From assembly GCA_014526335.1 (NCBI GenBank), contig JACTAT010000060.1, forward strand, positions 6,800,898-6,864,897: DNA of 64,000 nucleotides, written 5' to 3'. The DNA is from Chrysaora quinquecirrha (Eukaryota > Cnidaria > Scyphozoa > Semaeostomeae > Pelagiidae). The notes below the pieces were generated by a model. That model was given only the letters and a program-made list of their open reading frames with translations, was not told where the DNA came from and ran no database searches. The translations under genes were made by a program, and so were the position numbers. Shown piece after piece: positions 44,861 through 55,517 of this stretch (position 1 is the stretch's first letter; each line of letters begins with the position of its first letter).

Positions 44861-47800
44861 TCATTGGCAAGAAATCGCTATTTGTTCAGCAATAGTTTTA
44901 ACAGCAAACTCGAGTTGTTGCTCTGTTGCCATTGATGGACACAATCTGACGCAATTATCAAAGGAACCATCCACTGAGTAACTGAAAAGAACGAGAAAAT
45001 AGAAATTGCAGAAATTTCAAGAACTTAAGGGCAGTTTTTGAGTGGTACAGAATTTCAAAATTGCGAGAAACAGCGGAAATATATCTTAACGCATTTTAAA
45101 GCCCCGACTAAACGATGAAACTCCGGTCAAACATTCTTGGTCAAACTTCTGAGGAACAGTTTGACTTGGCTTGATGAGCAAAGTTTCGCAATGTAGCCGA
45201 ACGGTCAAACATTGTTGGTCAAACATTTGAACAGAAGTTTTGTTGGCTTGACGAGAAAAATTTTGTGACGTTACTTAACGACCAAACATTATTGGTCAAA
45301 TATCTAACATTTTGTTAAAAAGCAATGTTTGGCCACGTCGAAAAAAAAAGAAGAGACAAAAAATTCTAGCTTGACAAACAAAATTTCCTCACCGATTCTT
45401 GAAAGTTTTCTGTTTGTTTGAAGCGAAAGGTTTGACGGGCAATGTTTCGCAACTTTGTCAAACATTTTTGGTCAAACATTTGAGATTTTGTTTACAAGCA
45501 ACGTTTGGCCATGTCGCAAAACATAACAGTTAGCCAATGAGAAAAAAATTGCTGCCTGGAATTCTGAATAACTTCCATTTGTTTGAAGCAAAATATTTGA
45601 CGATCAATTTTTTGAAGTTGTCAAACATTTGAGATTCTCTTATGTGGCCTAACGGTAAAACATTTAGCTGGAAATGCAAACTCGGTTGTTTGACAAACGC
45701 TGTTTGATAGTTTGCTCAGGGCAAAGATAGTAGCAGAGTACAGGAACGACGGAAACGTATATATGTAAAGCAATACGTGAGCCTTACTTTGAGCCAGAGT
45801 TGAAGATGATGCCTTTTTCAGCGCAAACTTCTGAGAGTTCTAAAACGTGGAATATTAACAGTGATATTACATTTTTTCATATTCTACCTTTAACCTTGCA
45901 AGAAAATAAGTGAAACTGAATGTTACAATACAAACCCACAAATATGAATCAACAGTTTTTAGCCCTAGCCAAACGATGAAACATTGTTGGTCCAACATTT
46001 GAGATTTGCTTGTAAAAATGTTTGACTGTTTGGCAACGTGCAAAAACATTGCTCTTCAAACATTTGTTGTTTGCGTCAAGCAAAAAATGTTGTTGAACTT
46101 TTTCAAAAACATCACGCCGCAAATTTTGTTACTTATGCTTGTCAAGCAATGTTTTTGTACGTGCCAAAAAATGGTCAAACATTTTTTGTAAAGCAAATTT
46201 AAAATGTTGGACCAGCAATGTTTGATCGTTTGGCCAGAACCTTAGAATCAAAATATTCAAAATCTCTGACTTGGAAACTCTGAAGCGACAAATTAATGGT
46301 GCATGTTGCATGGAGTCTTAATTTTAATTTTTACTGTTTGCAGTAGTAGAACGGTGGAAATAATCAAATGGGACACTGTAGTGCAACACGGTAGGTCAAA
46401 GTATGAAATAAAATTCAAATTTATACATACTTGTTGTGCTGAATGATTCCGGTAGACTGATCCAGATAAAGAAACCACCCTTGAATAAAGATATGAATCA
46501 ATACTCGCATCCTAACTTTCTAAGACCCTGGCCAAACGATCAAACATTGGTGGTCAAACTTTGACATTGCTTTTCAGGCAAAATGTTTACCGTTTTGCCA
46601 CGTCGCAAAACATTGCTCGTCAAACATTTCCCCAACCAAAAATTACCAGAAATGTTTTCAATATCTTGCTTGTTTTTTTTTCTTATTAGCTAATCAATGT
46701 TTTGTAACGTGCCCAAATGCTAAAACTGCTTGAAAAGAAAGTTGAAAAGATTTTAAAACAGTGTTTGGTCGTTTGCCCAGGTCCTTCGGGTCGCGTTTAA
46801 GAGCGGTGTTGAGCTTTAAGAATGGATGCATTCAATGATTGCATCTGCCTGAAATCATTCCAGCTCTTCAAAGACTTCAAAACGTGATTTTGCTTTTGAA
46901 CAATCTGGTTGGCTGTTCGACGACCTGAAAACAATAAGTTATTAAAACATTGTCTGATCAGAAGATGAAACATTGTTGGTCAAACATCTGAACATTGCTT
47001 ATCGGAAGGATGATTGACCATAAAGACGTGTCGGACTACATTGTCAAATGTTTTTTGCTTATTGCAGGACATAGCAAAACCGGTTGTCGAACAATGTTTG
47101 GTGACGTGGCTAAACGGTCAAACATTCCTTGTGAAGCAAATCTCAAATTTTTGCCCAGCAATGTTTGATGACGTAGCAAATCTCAAATGTTTGACCAGTA
47201 ATGTTTGATGACGTAGCAGATCTCAAATGTTTGATCGTTTGGCCAGGGCCTTTGAAAGGAAAAACATTCCTCAAATGATTACTAGTGTTTGGCGCTTACC
47301 TTGGAATGCAGTAATTGGCACTTTTCGGAAAGTATTTCTTCAACAACGAAACAAAGAAATCCAATCGAACCTACAAGAAATTAATTTTCCTGTATGAATA
47401 CAGTTCTCACAAAATGAACTATGGTTTTGAGCATCAACATTGGTATGTTTACAGGAAAGATCCTGCTAAAACGTATACAGGTTTGGTTCCTTAAAGCTGA
47501 AACCAAACCAAACAAGTTTCAGAGAGAAATATTGATGTTCTCACCTTATAATAAGCCTTGCTTTTCAACATGAACTCCTTTATTTTGCCGGTTTCTATTG
47601 CAGTTGTGACTAATCCTTGCATATATCCTGCCGGACTTCCAGCACCGACATTCTGACCACTTGAAAGAGAAAATTAGTTCATTAGCGTATTGTGGAATCG
47701 GCCTTGGGGACAATTTGTCTTGAACACACAGTATTGCGAGCAACTGGCGGAGAAAAGATTGTCTGCACTACTTCGCCATCAGCCAGTGACAAACTAACGA

Positions 47801-47942
47801 TGCAACATGGCTTTACCTTGCAGTGATTTTATCAATGACGTAGTTAGGAGCTTCAAGCCATCCAATCCTTAGCGATGGAACTAAAATCTTGGAGAACGTT
47901 CCATTTGATACCACATGTCCAATACCGTAGTCAGTGTCAGTT
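44861..47942 (-). CDS. PLP-dependent class I/II-like aminotransferase, C-terminal half
   Basis: Fold-type I aminotransferases move amino groups between amino and oxo acids using PLP. Six exons: 47942-47817, 47659-47545, 47370-47300, 46479-46431, 45839-45788 and 44981-44861, with GT/AG and agreeing phases. The protein reads [19 protein letters not shown] (Schiff-base Lys within S-F/x-S-K), [53 protein letters not shown] and [16 protein letters not shown], then stop. This order is typical of the fungal YER152C-like and MocR-aminotransferase group. The 47300/46479 join needs one extra G, another missing base. About 200 N-terminal residues expected upstream were not found between 48 and 51.6 kb; they may be further right, lost, or too diverged. 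Substrate unknown. Confidence 0.78.
45095..45725. mobile_element. Palindromic MITE-like elements
   Basis: Opens with AAGCCCCGACTAAACGATGA and ends with GTTTGATAGTTTGCTCAGGG; dense CAAACATT/AATGTTTG blocks in both directions. In the last aminotransferase intron. Confidence 0.65.
45958..46252. mobile_element. Palindromic MITE-like element
   Basis: AGCCCTAGCCAAACGATGAA at the left and TGTTTGATCGTTTGGCCAGA at the right. Intronic in the aminotransferase gene. Confidence 0.75.
46523..46787. mobile_element. Palindromic MITE-like element
   Basis: AAGACCCTGGCCAAACGATC at the left and TTGGTCGTTTGCCCAGGTCC at the right. Confidence 0.75.
46945..47256. mobile_element. Palindromic MITE-like element with short internal duplication
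   Basis: Right end TTTGATCGTTTGGCCAGGGC. A 44-bp unit (GATGACGTAGCAAATCTCAA...) is duplicated at 47167-47225. Confidence 0.7.
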
Positions 47943-50900
47943 CTGAAAATAAAGTATATTCTTTCTTCAAGCAATGAACAAATGTCCTAGAGGATTCTCA
48001 CAGTAAACCGCTGAATTTGCCTATGCATTCGCAAATGAACAAATGTTGCAGATACTTGTATTACAGAAGTCCTGCAAATACTGTTCGTCCTAAATGAAGG
48101 ATAAGCTCAAACAGAGGAAATATAAGGAAATAATCTATTTTCAGATTAGTAAAAGCGCTTGACTGGTTTAACCTTTTGTGCGTATGCATTAGTACTACCT
48201 AGATTATCGCGAAAGCTTAATCTGCACTTAAAGGAAATTGTTAATACTATGTGGAGGCAACTTGGTTGAAACAGTTGCAGAACCATTTGTTTGTTAAACC
48301 TTGAGCACGCAATTTGCGAATTACCGCAGACCAGTGATAAACTTGCTGACAAGTTACCATTAGCTTATTATATCAAAAGTAACGCTCGGAGCTTGATGCC
48401 ATCCTTGTATGAAAATACTGTGTGCATGTCAAGCAGTTTTATTTGACACGTGGCCAATGTTCAAATTCATTCCTCGAAAACAGATCATATTGTTGCAAAC
48501 AATGTTGATCGCTCAGACTTGCTGGCCAAAGTAGTTGTATGTTTGCAAGTGCATATCTTGAACAATTTTGTTACTGCTAAAGTAAAGCAATGTATTGTAA
48601 GCCAATATTTGATCATTTGCAAGATTTGTAACTGCGTCAAGATGTTCTGATTTCATGGCCTGTGTGACAAACACTGTGAAATGGTGAACATTGCAAATAT
48701 AAGCATGTTTGGCCTCTTTCGTACAAGCTTTGAAAAATGTTCTAACAGATCAATCAATGTTACTGAAAAATTAATTCGAGAAACATTATTCTGCTATCTG
48801 GTTAAGAAAAATGTGTCGAATGTTTCGTGAAAACTGTAAAATCTAGTTTGTTTAAAGCTTATGCACTTGCAACAGTAGAATACTGAGTTCTACGCCTTTC
48901 TAAGAAGCTTCTTAATTATCGAAATTTTAGTCGTAACAGTGCTAGTGGTCTCATCTTATTATACATTCAACATATCAGTACAATCTGACAACGTGAATAG
49001 ATATCAAATTTTATGATCGTACTTGTACGATGGAGGTCAGCTGTTGGCAGAGATTAATAATGGTTAGCATGTAGAATTGATCTACGTATGTCAATGTTTG
49101 AACTGTGCACATCTTTATCGTCAGTATTGTTAATCGTTTGAGTTCAGTTCTTACGATGTAACAACACTTCCATGTTCTGTCGGTTGTAACGAATAATGTT
49201 TCAGAGCAGTAGCAAAAGAGTTTTGACAACTTTAGTTTCAGAAAATGCTGCTGGCACTAAATATACATGTATCAGTCTATCTAGCTTTTGCAAGCAAAAT
49301 TTGAGAGAAGTGTTTTATGACTGTAGCTAAATGGTAACTATGACGCGTTTGCGATTGATTAGACAATGGGTACTAGCCAGCAATCCTTGTGACAGATTAT
49401 ATACTTTTCAACTAATTCGCAACCGTCCTAATCACATAAGGATGCTCGACTACTAGGAATAGCAACTTAGCTCAATTGACAATTATACCGATAGCGAGAG
49501 ACATTCCTAGTAGTCGTTTTGAATACTGTATCAGGAAATTATTCCTTCATTATTGTTTCATTTGGTTCAGTTAGCATGTTTCCACACTGTCGGTTCGAAA
49601 AAAGTTCATGAGAGAAGTTTCCATACGTTAGTAGTACAAAAATTGTTACGAGCATACATGTAAGTAGCTGAATTCAGAAATATTAAGTTTCAAAAGTAAT
49701 ATCGGGGCTGGACGAATAGTTGCATCTATGTTCAATCAGATAGCACATAATATGCCATACAAATCTGACCTGAATAAGACTTCATGCTGCAATGATTTTA
49801 AGCAACAGAATGTCAAACAAATTATCGACAGGTAGAATTACTGAGAATCATGTTGAAGTTAGCAATGTATTTTAACCACTTATGTCTCCAAAGTCATGTT
49901 GGGTCAAGATTACAGTCAGGTGGAATTAGTACAATAAATGTTATAATTTAAGTGTGTTTAAAATTTTAGCAAGTTTGGGTGTGGATGGTAAGTTGATAAA
50001 AAAGTGTATGTAACATTTTAATTGTTTAAAGCATCTACCTGGAATCAAATCATTGTCTTGCAAACTTGTTCAGAGGATTTTCAATTGATTGACGTCGACA
50101 ATTGAAAAATGCAAATTGCCAATTTCTAACAAAGCACAATGTGCATCGTATGTTGTAAAACTAGAGTTGTCAAGAATTTGGATGATGAAATGTAGTAACT
50201 TTTGAACCAATTACGACAAGGTCGATTTGGCAAGTAGTGTTTGATGTACTGCTTTATACGGTCTTTAGTTAATAGTGATATGTCTCAGGCGAAAAGTTAT
50301 CAAGACATTGTTGCCAGAACATTTAGAGATTTGATCTTAAGGAACTTGCCACGTGCATTTAATTCATGCTGTCTAACAATGTTGCTGAATTTCTCAAGCG
50401 CGATCTCTTTTCATCTGTCTTGTCAACGTGATTAAAAGTGGAAATGTTCTAAAATCTTCGTTGTTCTTGGCTTGTAACGATAATTTTCAGAGTACGCAAC
50501 AAAGTTTACAACTTGACCGAATGGGCCTAAATAACATAAACTGGGCCTAAATTGGGTCGATTTTGTCGATATCTTGCCGATCTTGCCGCCTACTGTCAGA
50601 CTGTACTACCGCACTTGTTTTAATATTTTCAAACTAATAACTCGTCACAAAAGTCGTATAGAAACCTACCAAGAAGTTTTCAGAGACTTCTGTGATCGTT
50701 TTTCTACAAATTTCTTTTATTTCTGGGCTGTGATCCCATTCTCCAAGTTTAATTTCCTCCATTATAAAATTCTTGCAGGTGAATCAGCTGATCAGATTTG
50801 TTTCGCTTGACAACCTGTGATCTACGGTCACATGATCATGATCTACATTTGCCATGACAAAAATTCGGAATATATGACCCTGCATGATTTTCAGAAACAT

Positions 50901-51609
50901 GGAACGAGAATAGGACATCGGGAATACCGAATCAGGGAATGCAAATTCATTTTAACCTATATTTCATTCATGCTTAAATTATAGTGATGTAATAGTCATG
51001 GTTATTTTTATTATTGTTTAAATAGTGTTGTGAATATGGTAATGTAAAAAGATAGATACAATTTGAATTATACAGTTCATTATACTGTATTGCAAAGCTA
51101 AATTTTCATTATTAGTTACAAACGTAAAAATGCAAATTATTTTTAGGATCAAGAAGACTTTGGCTGTGAAAACTGAGAGATTTTTCGGAATTTGGGGTAT
51201 GAAAACTTTTATACCATTCAACAGCAATGCGATTTGCAAGGTATATGTCTTATAGGTACTGTATGATAGGGTCGTTTGAGGTTTCCAGGGACGCGAATGT
51301 ATCCAGGGAACAAACAAGGGAACACGGCCAAAATTAAAAGAGAACAAGGGAACATCGGGAAACAGGGATCAGGTAAAATCCTCCCTATCAATCCTTCTGT
51401 CTATATCAATCTGAAAGTAATACTACAAAACTCCAGGGAACAAGGGGATTTTCTCAAGGAACAGGGGGGACATGTAACCCCCTATAACGACCCTAATTTG
51501 TAGTTGATTCCATGCTAAGATAGTAAATTCTTGTATTCTCCGGAAGGTTCTTCGTTCCAACATTTCTGAGCTCAAGTACCCATGTTTTGTGCCCATTGAC
51601 CGTCTTCTG
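47943..51609. other. 3.6-kb gene-free region with diverged repeats
   Basis: No exon with motif support on either strand. 48420-50450 has scattered remnants of the palindromic family (TGGCCAATGTTCAAAT, CAAACAATGTTGATCG, AGACATTGTTGCCAGAAC), too diverged to bound. 51270-51480 is an inverted copy of the 11.24-11.37 kb dispersed repeat (GGGATCAGGTAAAATCCTCC). If the aminotransferase is complete, its 5' exons should be here or beyond. Confidence 0.4.
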
Positions 51610-52918
51610 CTAACTGATTGTAGCTGATCTTTGTTTTTTTGGAGTTCTACAATTATCTGTCCATGCGTGCTTTACGTCACTTGCTGAAAATAACTCATGA
51701 AAATCAATTGACGTAAGCTGTTTACGAGAGTTCGTCCTCCTCACCGAAAACGTGTTTTTCAAATGCGATTGCTTTCGATGATCGGTAACTTCATATTTCG
51801 ACGATCGCTTCGCAGCTGGCGAATTAGTTATGACTCTTCTCGCTTTGCGTTTTCTCGTAATTATTTGACGCAGTTTTCGCGACCAAGGACATTCCTCGAT
51901 ATGTATATAAAAGGCTTGATACTTGTATTTGTATAGTAAAGGCACTTTGTTGCTGCCATTGCTGCGTAAGATACATTCTTATTGATGATAGTCATGCCGA
52001 AAACCAATAGGAACGGTATGATACACAACGCAAATGAAATCAGTACAGCTATGCTTGTATACGCTGATTTCGCGTGAACCGCAACTGCGATTTTCCGAAA
52101 GTTCGATACTGTTGAAGGGCCAACTTTTCGCCGGTTTGTCCTCACGATTCCAATAATATAATAGAAGCAGAATATCGTAACTAATGTCGGTATGATAGCA
52201 GTGACTATTATCCTAACGAATATCAACGCTATCAGATTTCTACTAACAGGCTGTGCGTACTTAGCAAGGCAAAATGTATTAGTGACTTCAAACCATATTT
52301 GAGAGGGGAAAAGCAGTAGGTCCCAGGGTAGTGACATTAGGAAACTGGCTATCCATAACAGCACAAAGAGCAGTAAAATTTGCTTTATATTGAAGCGGTT
52401 TCTGTGCTTTGTCTTGACAATAACAATGTAACGATCCACGGCTAGCAAAGCAAGGTTCATAAAAGTTAGCATCAAGCAGAACCGGTTGAAGAAAACTTGT
52501 GAAATGCACCACGGAGCACTGAGTTTCCATCCTCCTTGCATCGCTGCTATTAATGCGAGAAGTATAACAGAAAGGCCCAGAAAAAGATCGCCTAAACATT
52601 GGCCTATAACTAGAAAGTTCGTCGGCGTGCGGAATCGAGCTTCGAAGACGACAGTAGCGATCAGTGCACCGTTCCCGAGAAGCGAAGTTAGTAGAATCGC
52701 CGAAATGAACACGCCTTCTAAAACTATCGATCCGGACGTTGCTTCAAGACCAGCTTTGTTCCAGATGAATACAGTCGAATGGTAATACACGGTTTTGATC
52801 TATTGCAGTTCGGACTTGTCTGTGAACGGCAGAGGGTATATGCATTAATGTTGTATCCGAAGAATGCTATTATGGCATTTAGGGTTATCATTTTGTCGAT
52901 CCTGAAGTTTAACTGCAT
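51610..52918 (-). CDS. Class A (rhodopsin-like) GPCR, orphan
   Basis: Seven-helix plasma-membrane receptor expected to signal through G proteins. TM1 has LLGNG; TM2 has LGDLFLGLS with the conserved Asp; TM3 ends VDRYIVI (DRY motif). TM5 follows with a TM6 reading FALCIIPFLLV (no Trp of the usual CWxP) and TM7 NTSIKPFIYISRN in place of NPxxY. Conserved cysteines (APWC before TM3; FCLAK in loop 2) could form the usual disulfide. The visible frame is split twice by single missing bases. One near 52791 separates the N-terminal part (ATG at 52918) from TM1. One near 51887 would end the protein after RNVLGRENCVK; corrected, it continues PWSRKLRQIITRKRKARR and a basic/Ser-rich tail to 51610. Single coding exon. 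Ligand unknown; the N-terminal start is less certain. Confidence 0.82.
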
Positions 52919-54180
52919 GTCTTTTGCGGTGATGTTGATCCTGGATCATCCAATCTATTCAAAATAGAAAATATTGCAATCGTCAAAGAAAATATAATGC
53001 GATGTTACGCAAGAAGAAATGCTACTTTACAAAATCTATAAGAATGTATTTTTACCATTTAACGCGGCACTTTCTATGCGGTTGTGTTAGCCTATCAGAA
53101 GTACACAAACGTTTTTAGAAAATAGCAATAAAATTTTAGAAATACAAAAGTAGGTAATGCAGAATGAGAAGCGATAGAGCGCAAAAGCCCAAACGAATAC
53201 CGTTACATTCGCAAATGTATCTAGAGTGTACTTTTTCCTCAAATAAGGGCCTGTAGAATAAACGCCGAATTCATACGGCAAACAGTTGAATTAACACCGC
53301 TCTCAAACAGGCGCCTCTCAATATTTGCTGCTCGTTTGACTTGTGTGTCAAAGTGTGAAGATGGAAGAATGACTATGGTCCCACTTGACCTCATTCGAAC
53401 TCGGGGTAAACTTTTCTTGCATTATATTCTTAGATCACATCACATCTTTGTTCATCACATATTCGTTGGGCCTATATATTCTTCGACTCTCTAGTACACT
53501 TTTTTTATTCTAAACCTCTTTTAAGTTGTAAGAAACTAGAGAAGCCGTTTTCAAAAAGATATCCTACTCTATATTTCAACTGAAATCTAGGGCGAGTATT
53601 TATAGGGTCTCCTCGGTGAACTTAGTGAATTGAGAAAGCTAGGTACATTCTTGGTAAGTCAAGAAACCCTTAAGCAGCACCCGAACAAAAGTTCCAAAAC
53701 TACAGGAACTTTACTGCAAGCTAGGGAACAAAGCTTGTTATAACAAAATAGGTATCATAGATACAACATTCAACTACTGTATATACAAATCAAGCAAAAA
53801 TTAGGCCTAGAATTAAGTGTTTTTATCAATATCTTGATGCCCTTTTCCTAAATCATGAAGTTCAAATTTCAGAAGGAATTGAAAAATTAAGACTTACCAT
53901 CACGTGTTATATATGAGTTGAAACCAGTCTCTTTACTATACCAATTAGATAGTGTTTCGCCATGATAATCACGGTTTCACACTGCCTTCTTTGACCCCTT
54001 CATGTCGTGATCATGGTCGTCATGTTCGGCAAATTTAATCTGAAAATGTTTCTGCTCCGTTAGCGAACGACAAAGAGAAAAGTTGTTGTCTACTTGCGCT
54101 AATCTCTTTTGTTTTGTTGTATTCTTTGTCTTGTAGCCATGTGAAAGATGAGTATGATTATAAAATTCTTTCTTTTTGAT
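52919..54180. other. Gene-free stretch upstream of the GPCR
   Basis: No supported gene. A minus-strand open segment near 53965-53896 (GETLSNWYSKETGFN) ends at ATG|GTAAGTC and could be an exon of an unseen gene, but nothing links to it. Confidence 0.3.
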
Positions 54181-54384
54181 AGCGCTTAATTGATTAATCA
54201 GCATTGTTATTATAACGACCTGCTAGAAACGTTTGTGAAGTCCTGAAGATGATGAAAATGATGATAAGTGCGATGAACGCAAGAGTGACGGTGGCAATAA
54301 TGGCAATGATGATACTGATGATGAAAAAACTAATGATGATGATGATGGTGGAGATGATGATGATGATGAAAAAGCTATAACAGG

Positions 54385-54520
54385 AGGAGAGCTTTGGGCT
54401 GTATGAGTTACTCGGCGATTCCATTGAGCTCTATAGCTCAGTGGAAACGTCGTATGCTATCTGGTCATGCAGTACAGGTTCGAATCCCACCTACTGTGGT
54501 ATGCCACTTGTGGACTAAAT
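54385..54520 (+). mobile_element. tRNA-like SINE block, copy 1
   Basis: Shares GGGCTGTATGA, ATTGAGCTCTATAG, GTCATGCAGTACAGG, GGTTCGAATCC and GTGGTAT with the block at 54928-55027. TATAGCTCAGTGG resembles an A box and GGTTCGAATCC a B box. It does not fold as a full tRNA: no acceptor-stem match and a broken D arm. Confidence 0.6.
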
Positions 54521-54927
54521 CTAGCAATGATGATGATTGGATGATTACTGTAATGAGACAGATGATGGTGACTATAACTAACATCATGATGATGATGATT
54601 GTGATCAACCCTGTAATTCTGGTATGATCATGATAGTTTTTTGTGCAAGTGATTTATGTTGATGATGATTATGATGATGGTGATGAGGTTTGATCATTAT
54701 CATACTGTATTGATTACGACGATTATAATGATGTTGATCTTGATTAGGGTTGTGTTTTCGATAATGATCTGATTGCGATTTTGATTTTGGTTTTGATGAT
54801 CTTGAATTGGATGTGATGATATGATGATGTCGATACCAATAAAATATTTGTCATGAATGGGGAACACTAGGATAGATTTTTCTACAAGTGGAATACCACA
54901 AAATGGGATTCGAACGAAGGACAGCCT

Positions 54928-55027
54928 TGGGCTGTATGACGTGGAGAGTTCTTTGGCGGTTTCATTGAGCTCTATAGTCATGCAGTCCAGGTTCGAATCC
55001 AATCTTTGTGGTATATCCCACTTGTGC
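54928..55027 (+). mobile_element. tRNA-like SINE block, copy 2
   Basis: As the block at 54385 but lacking about 30 bp between ATTGAGCTCTATAG and TCATGCAGTCCAGG, which removes the A box. B box AGGTTCGAATCC kept. Confidence 0.6.
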
Positions 55028-55517
55028 AAAAATCAATAATAATAATAATGATCATCATCATCATGATAGATGATAATGATGACAAAGATTATCATGATCG
55101 AGCATAACATGATGGTCATGATGCAGATTATCATCGTGATCATGATGCAGAAAATCAAAATACTTAAAGAATTAAAGACATAGAGGGACCAACAGAGTCA
55201 ATTAATAAGTTATTAAAATAACTGATCTGTTAATCAATCAAATGATTGTATCAAATATTGGTGTTCTGTAAAAAGAATATCCCCCTAATCAAATTTTATA
55301 AATTAACGATTAAGTTACACCAAGAGCCAGTCAAACATAAATATAAATTTGTTTTGATATAAAATTTTATGCAATGGTCCCATGCCCTTATGCAGTTCCG
55401 TACAGTGCAGATGATTCAAGCGTTGGTTTGAATAATCTAAATTCAAACGAATATAAAAATACTGTAAATTCTATACAAACTTATTGAAGAAGGACTTTTC
55501 CGTGGCTGCTGAGTCTT

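Larger units (their letters stand above)
54210..55150. repeat. (GAT)n-rich low-complexity region
   Basis: GATGAT and CATCAT runs at 54240-54380, 54525-54620, 54655-54830 and 55030-55145, alternating strand, with two SINE-like blocks between them. Confidence 0.8.

Noticed and set aside
54428..54500. Functional tRNA gene
   Set aside because: A and B box-like motifs are present, but acceptor stem and D arm do not pair and a deleted sister copy lies 500 bp away, so SINE-like is more likely.
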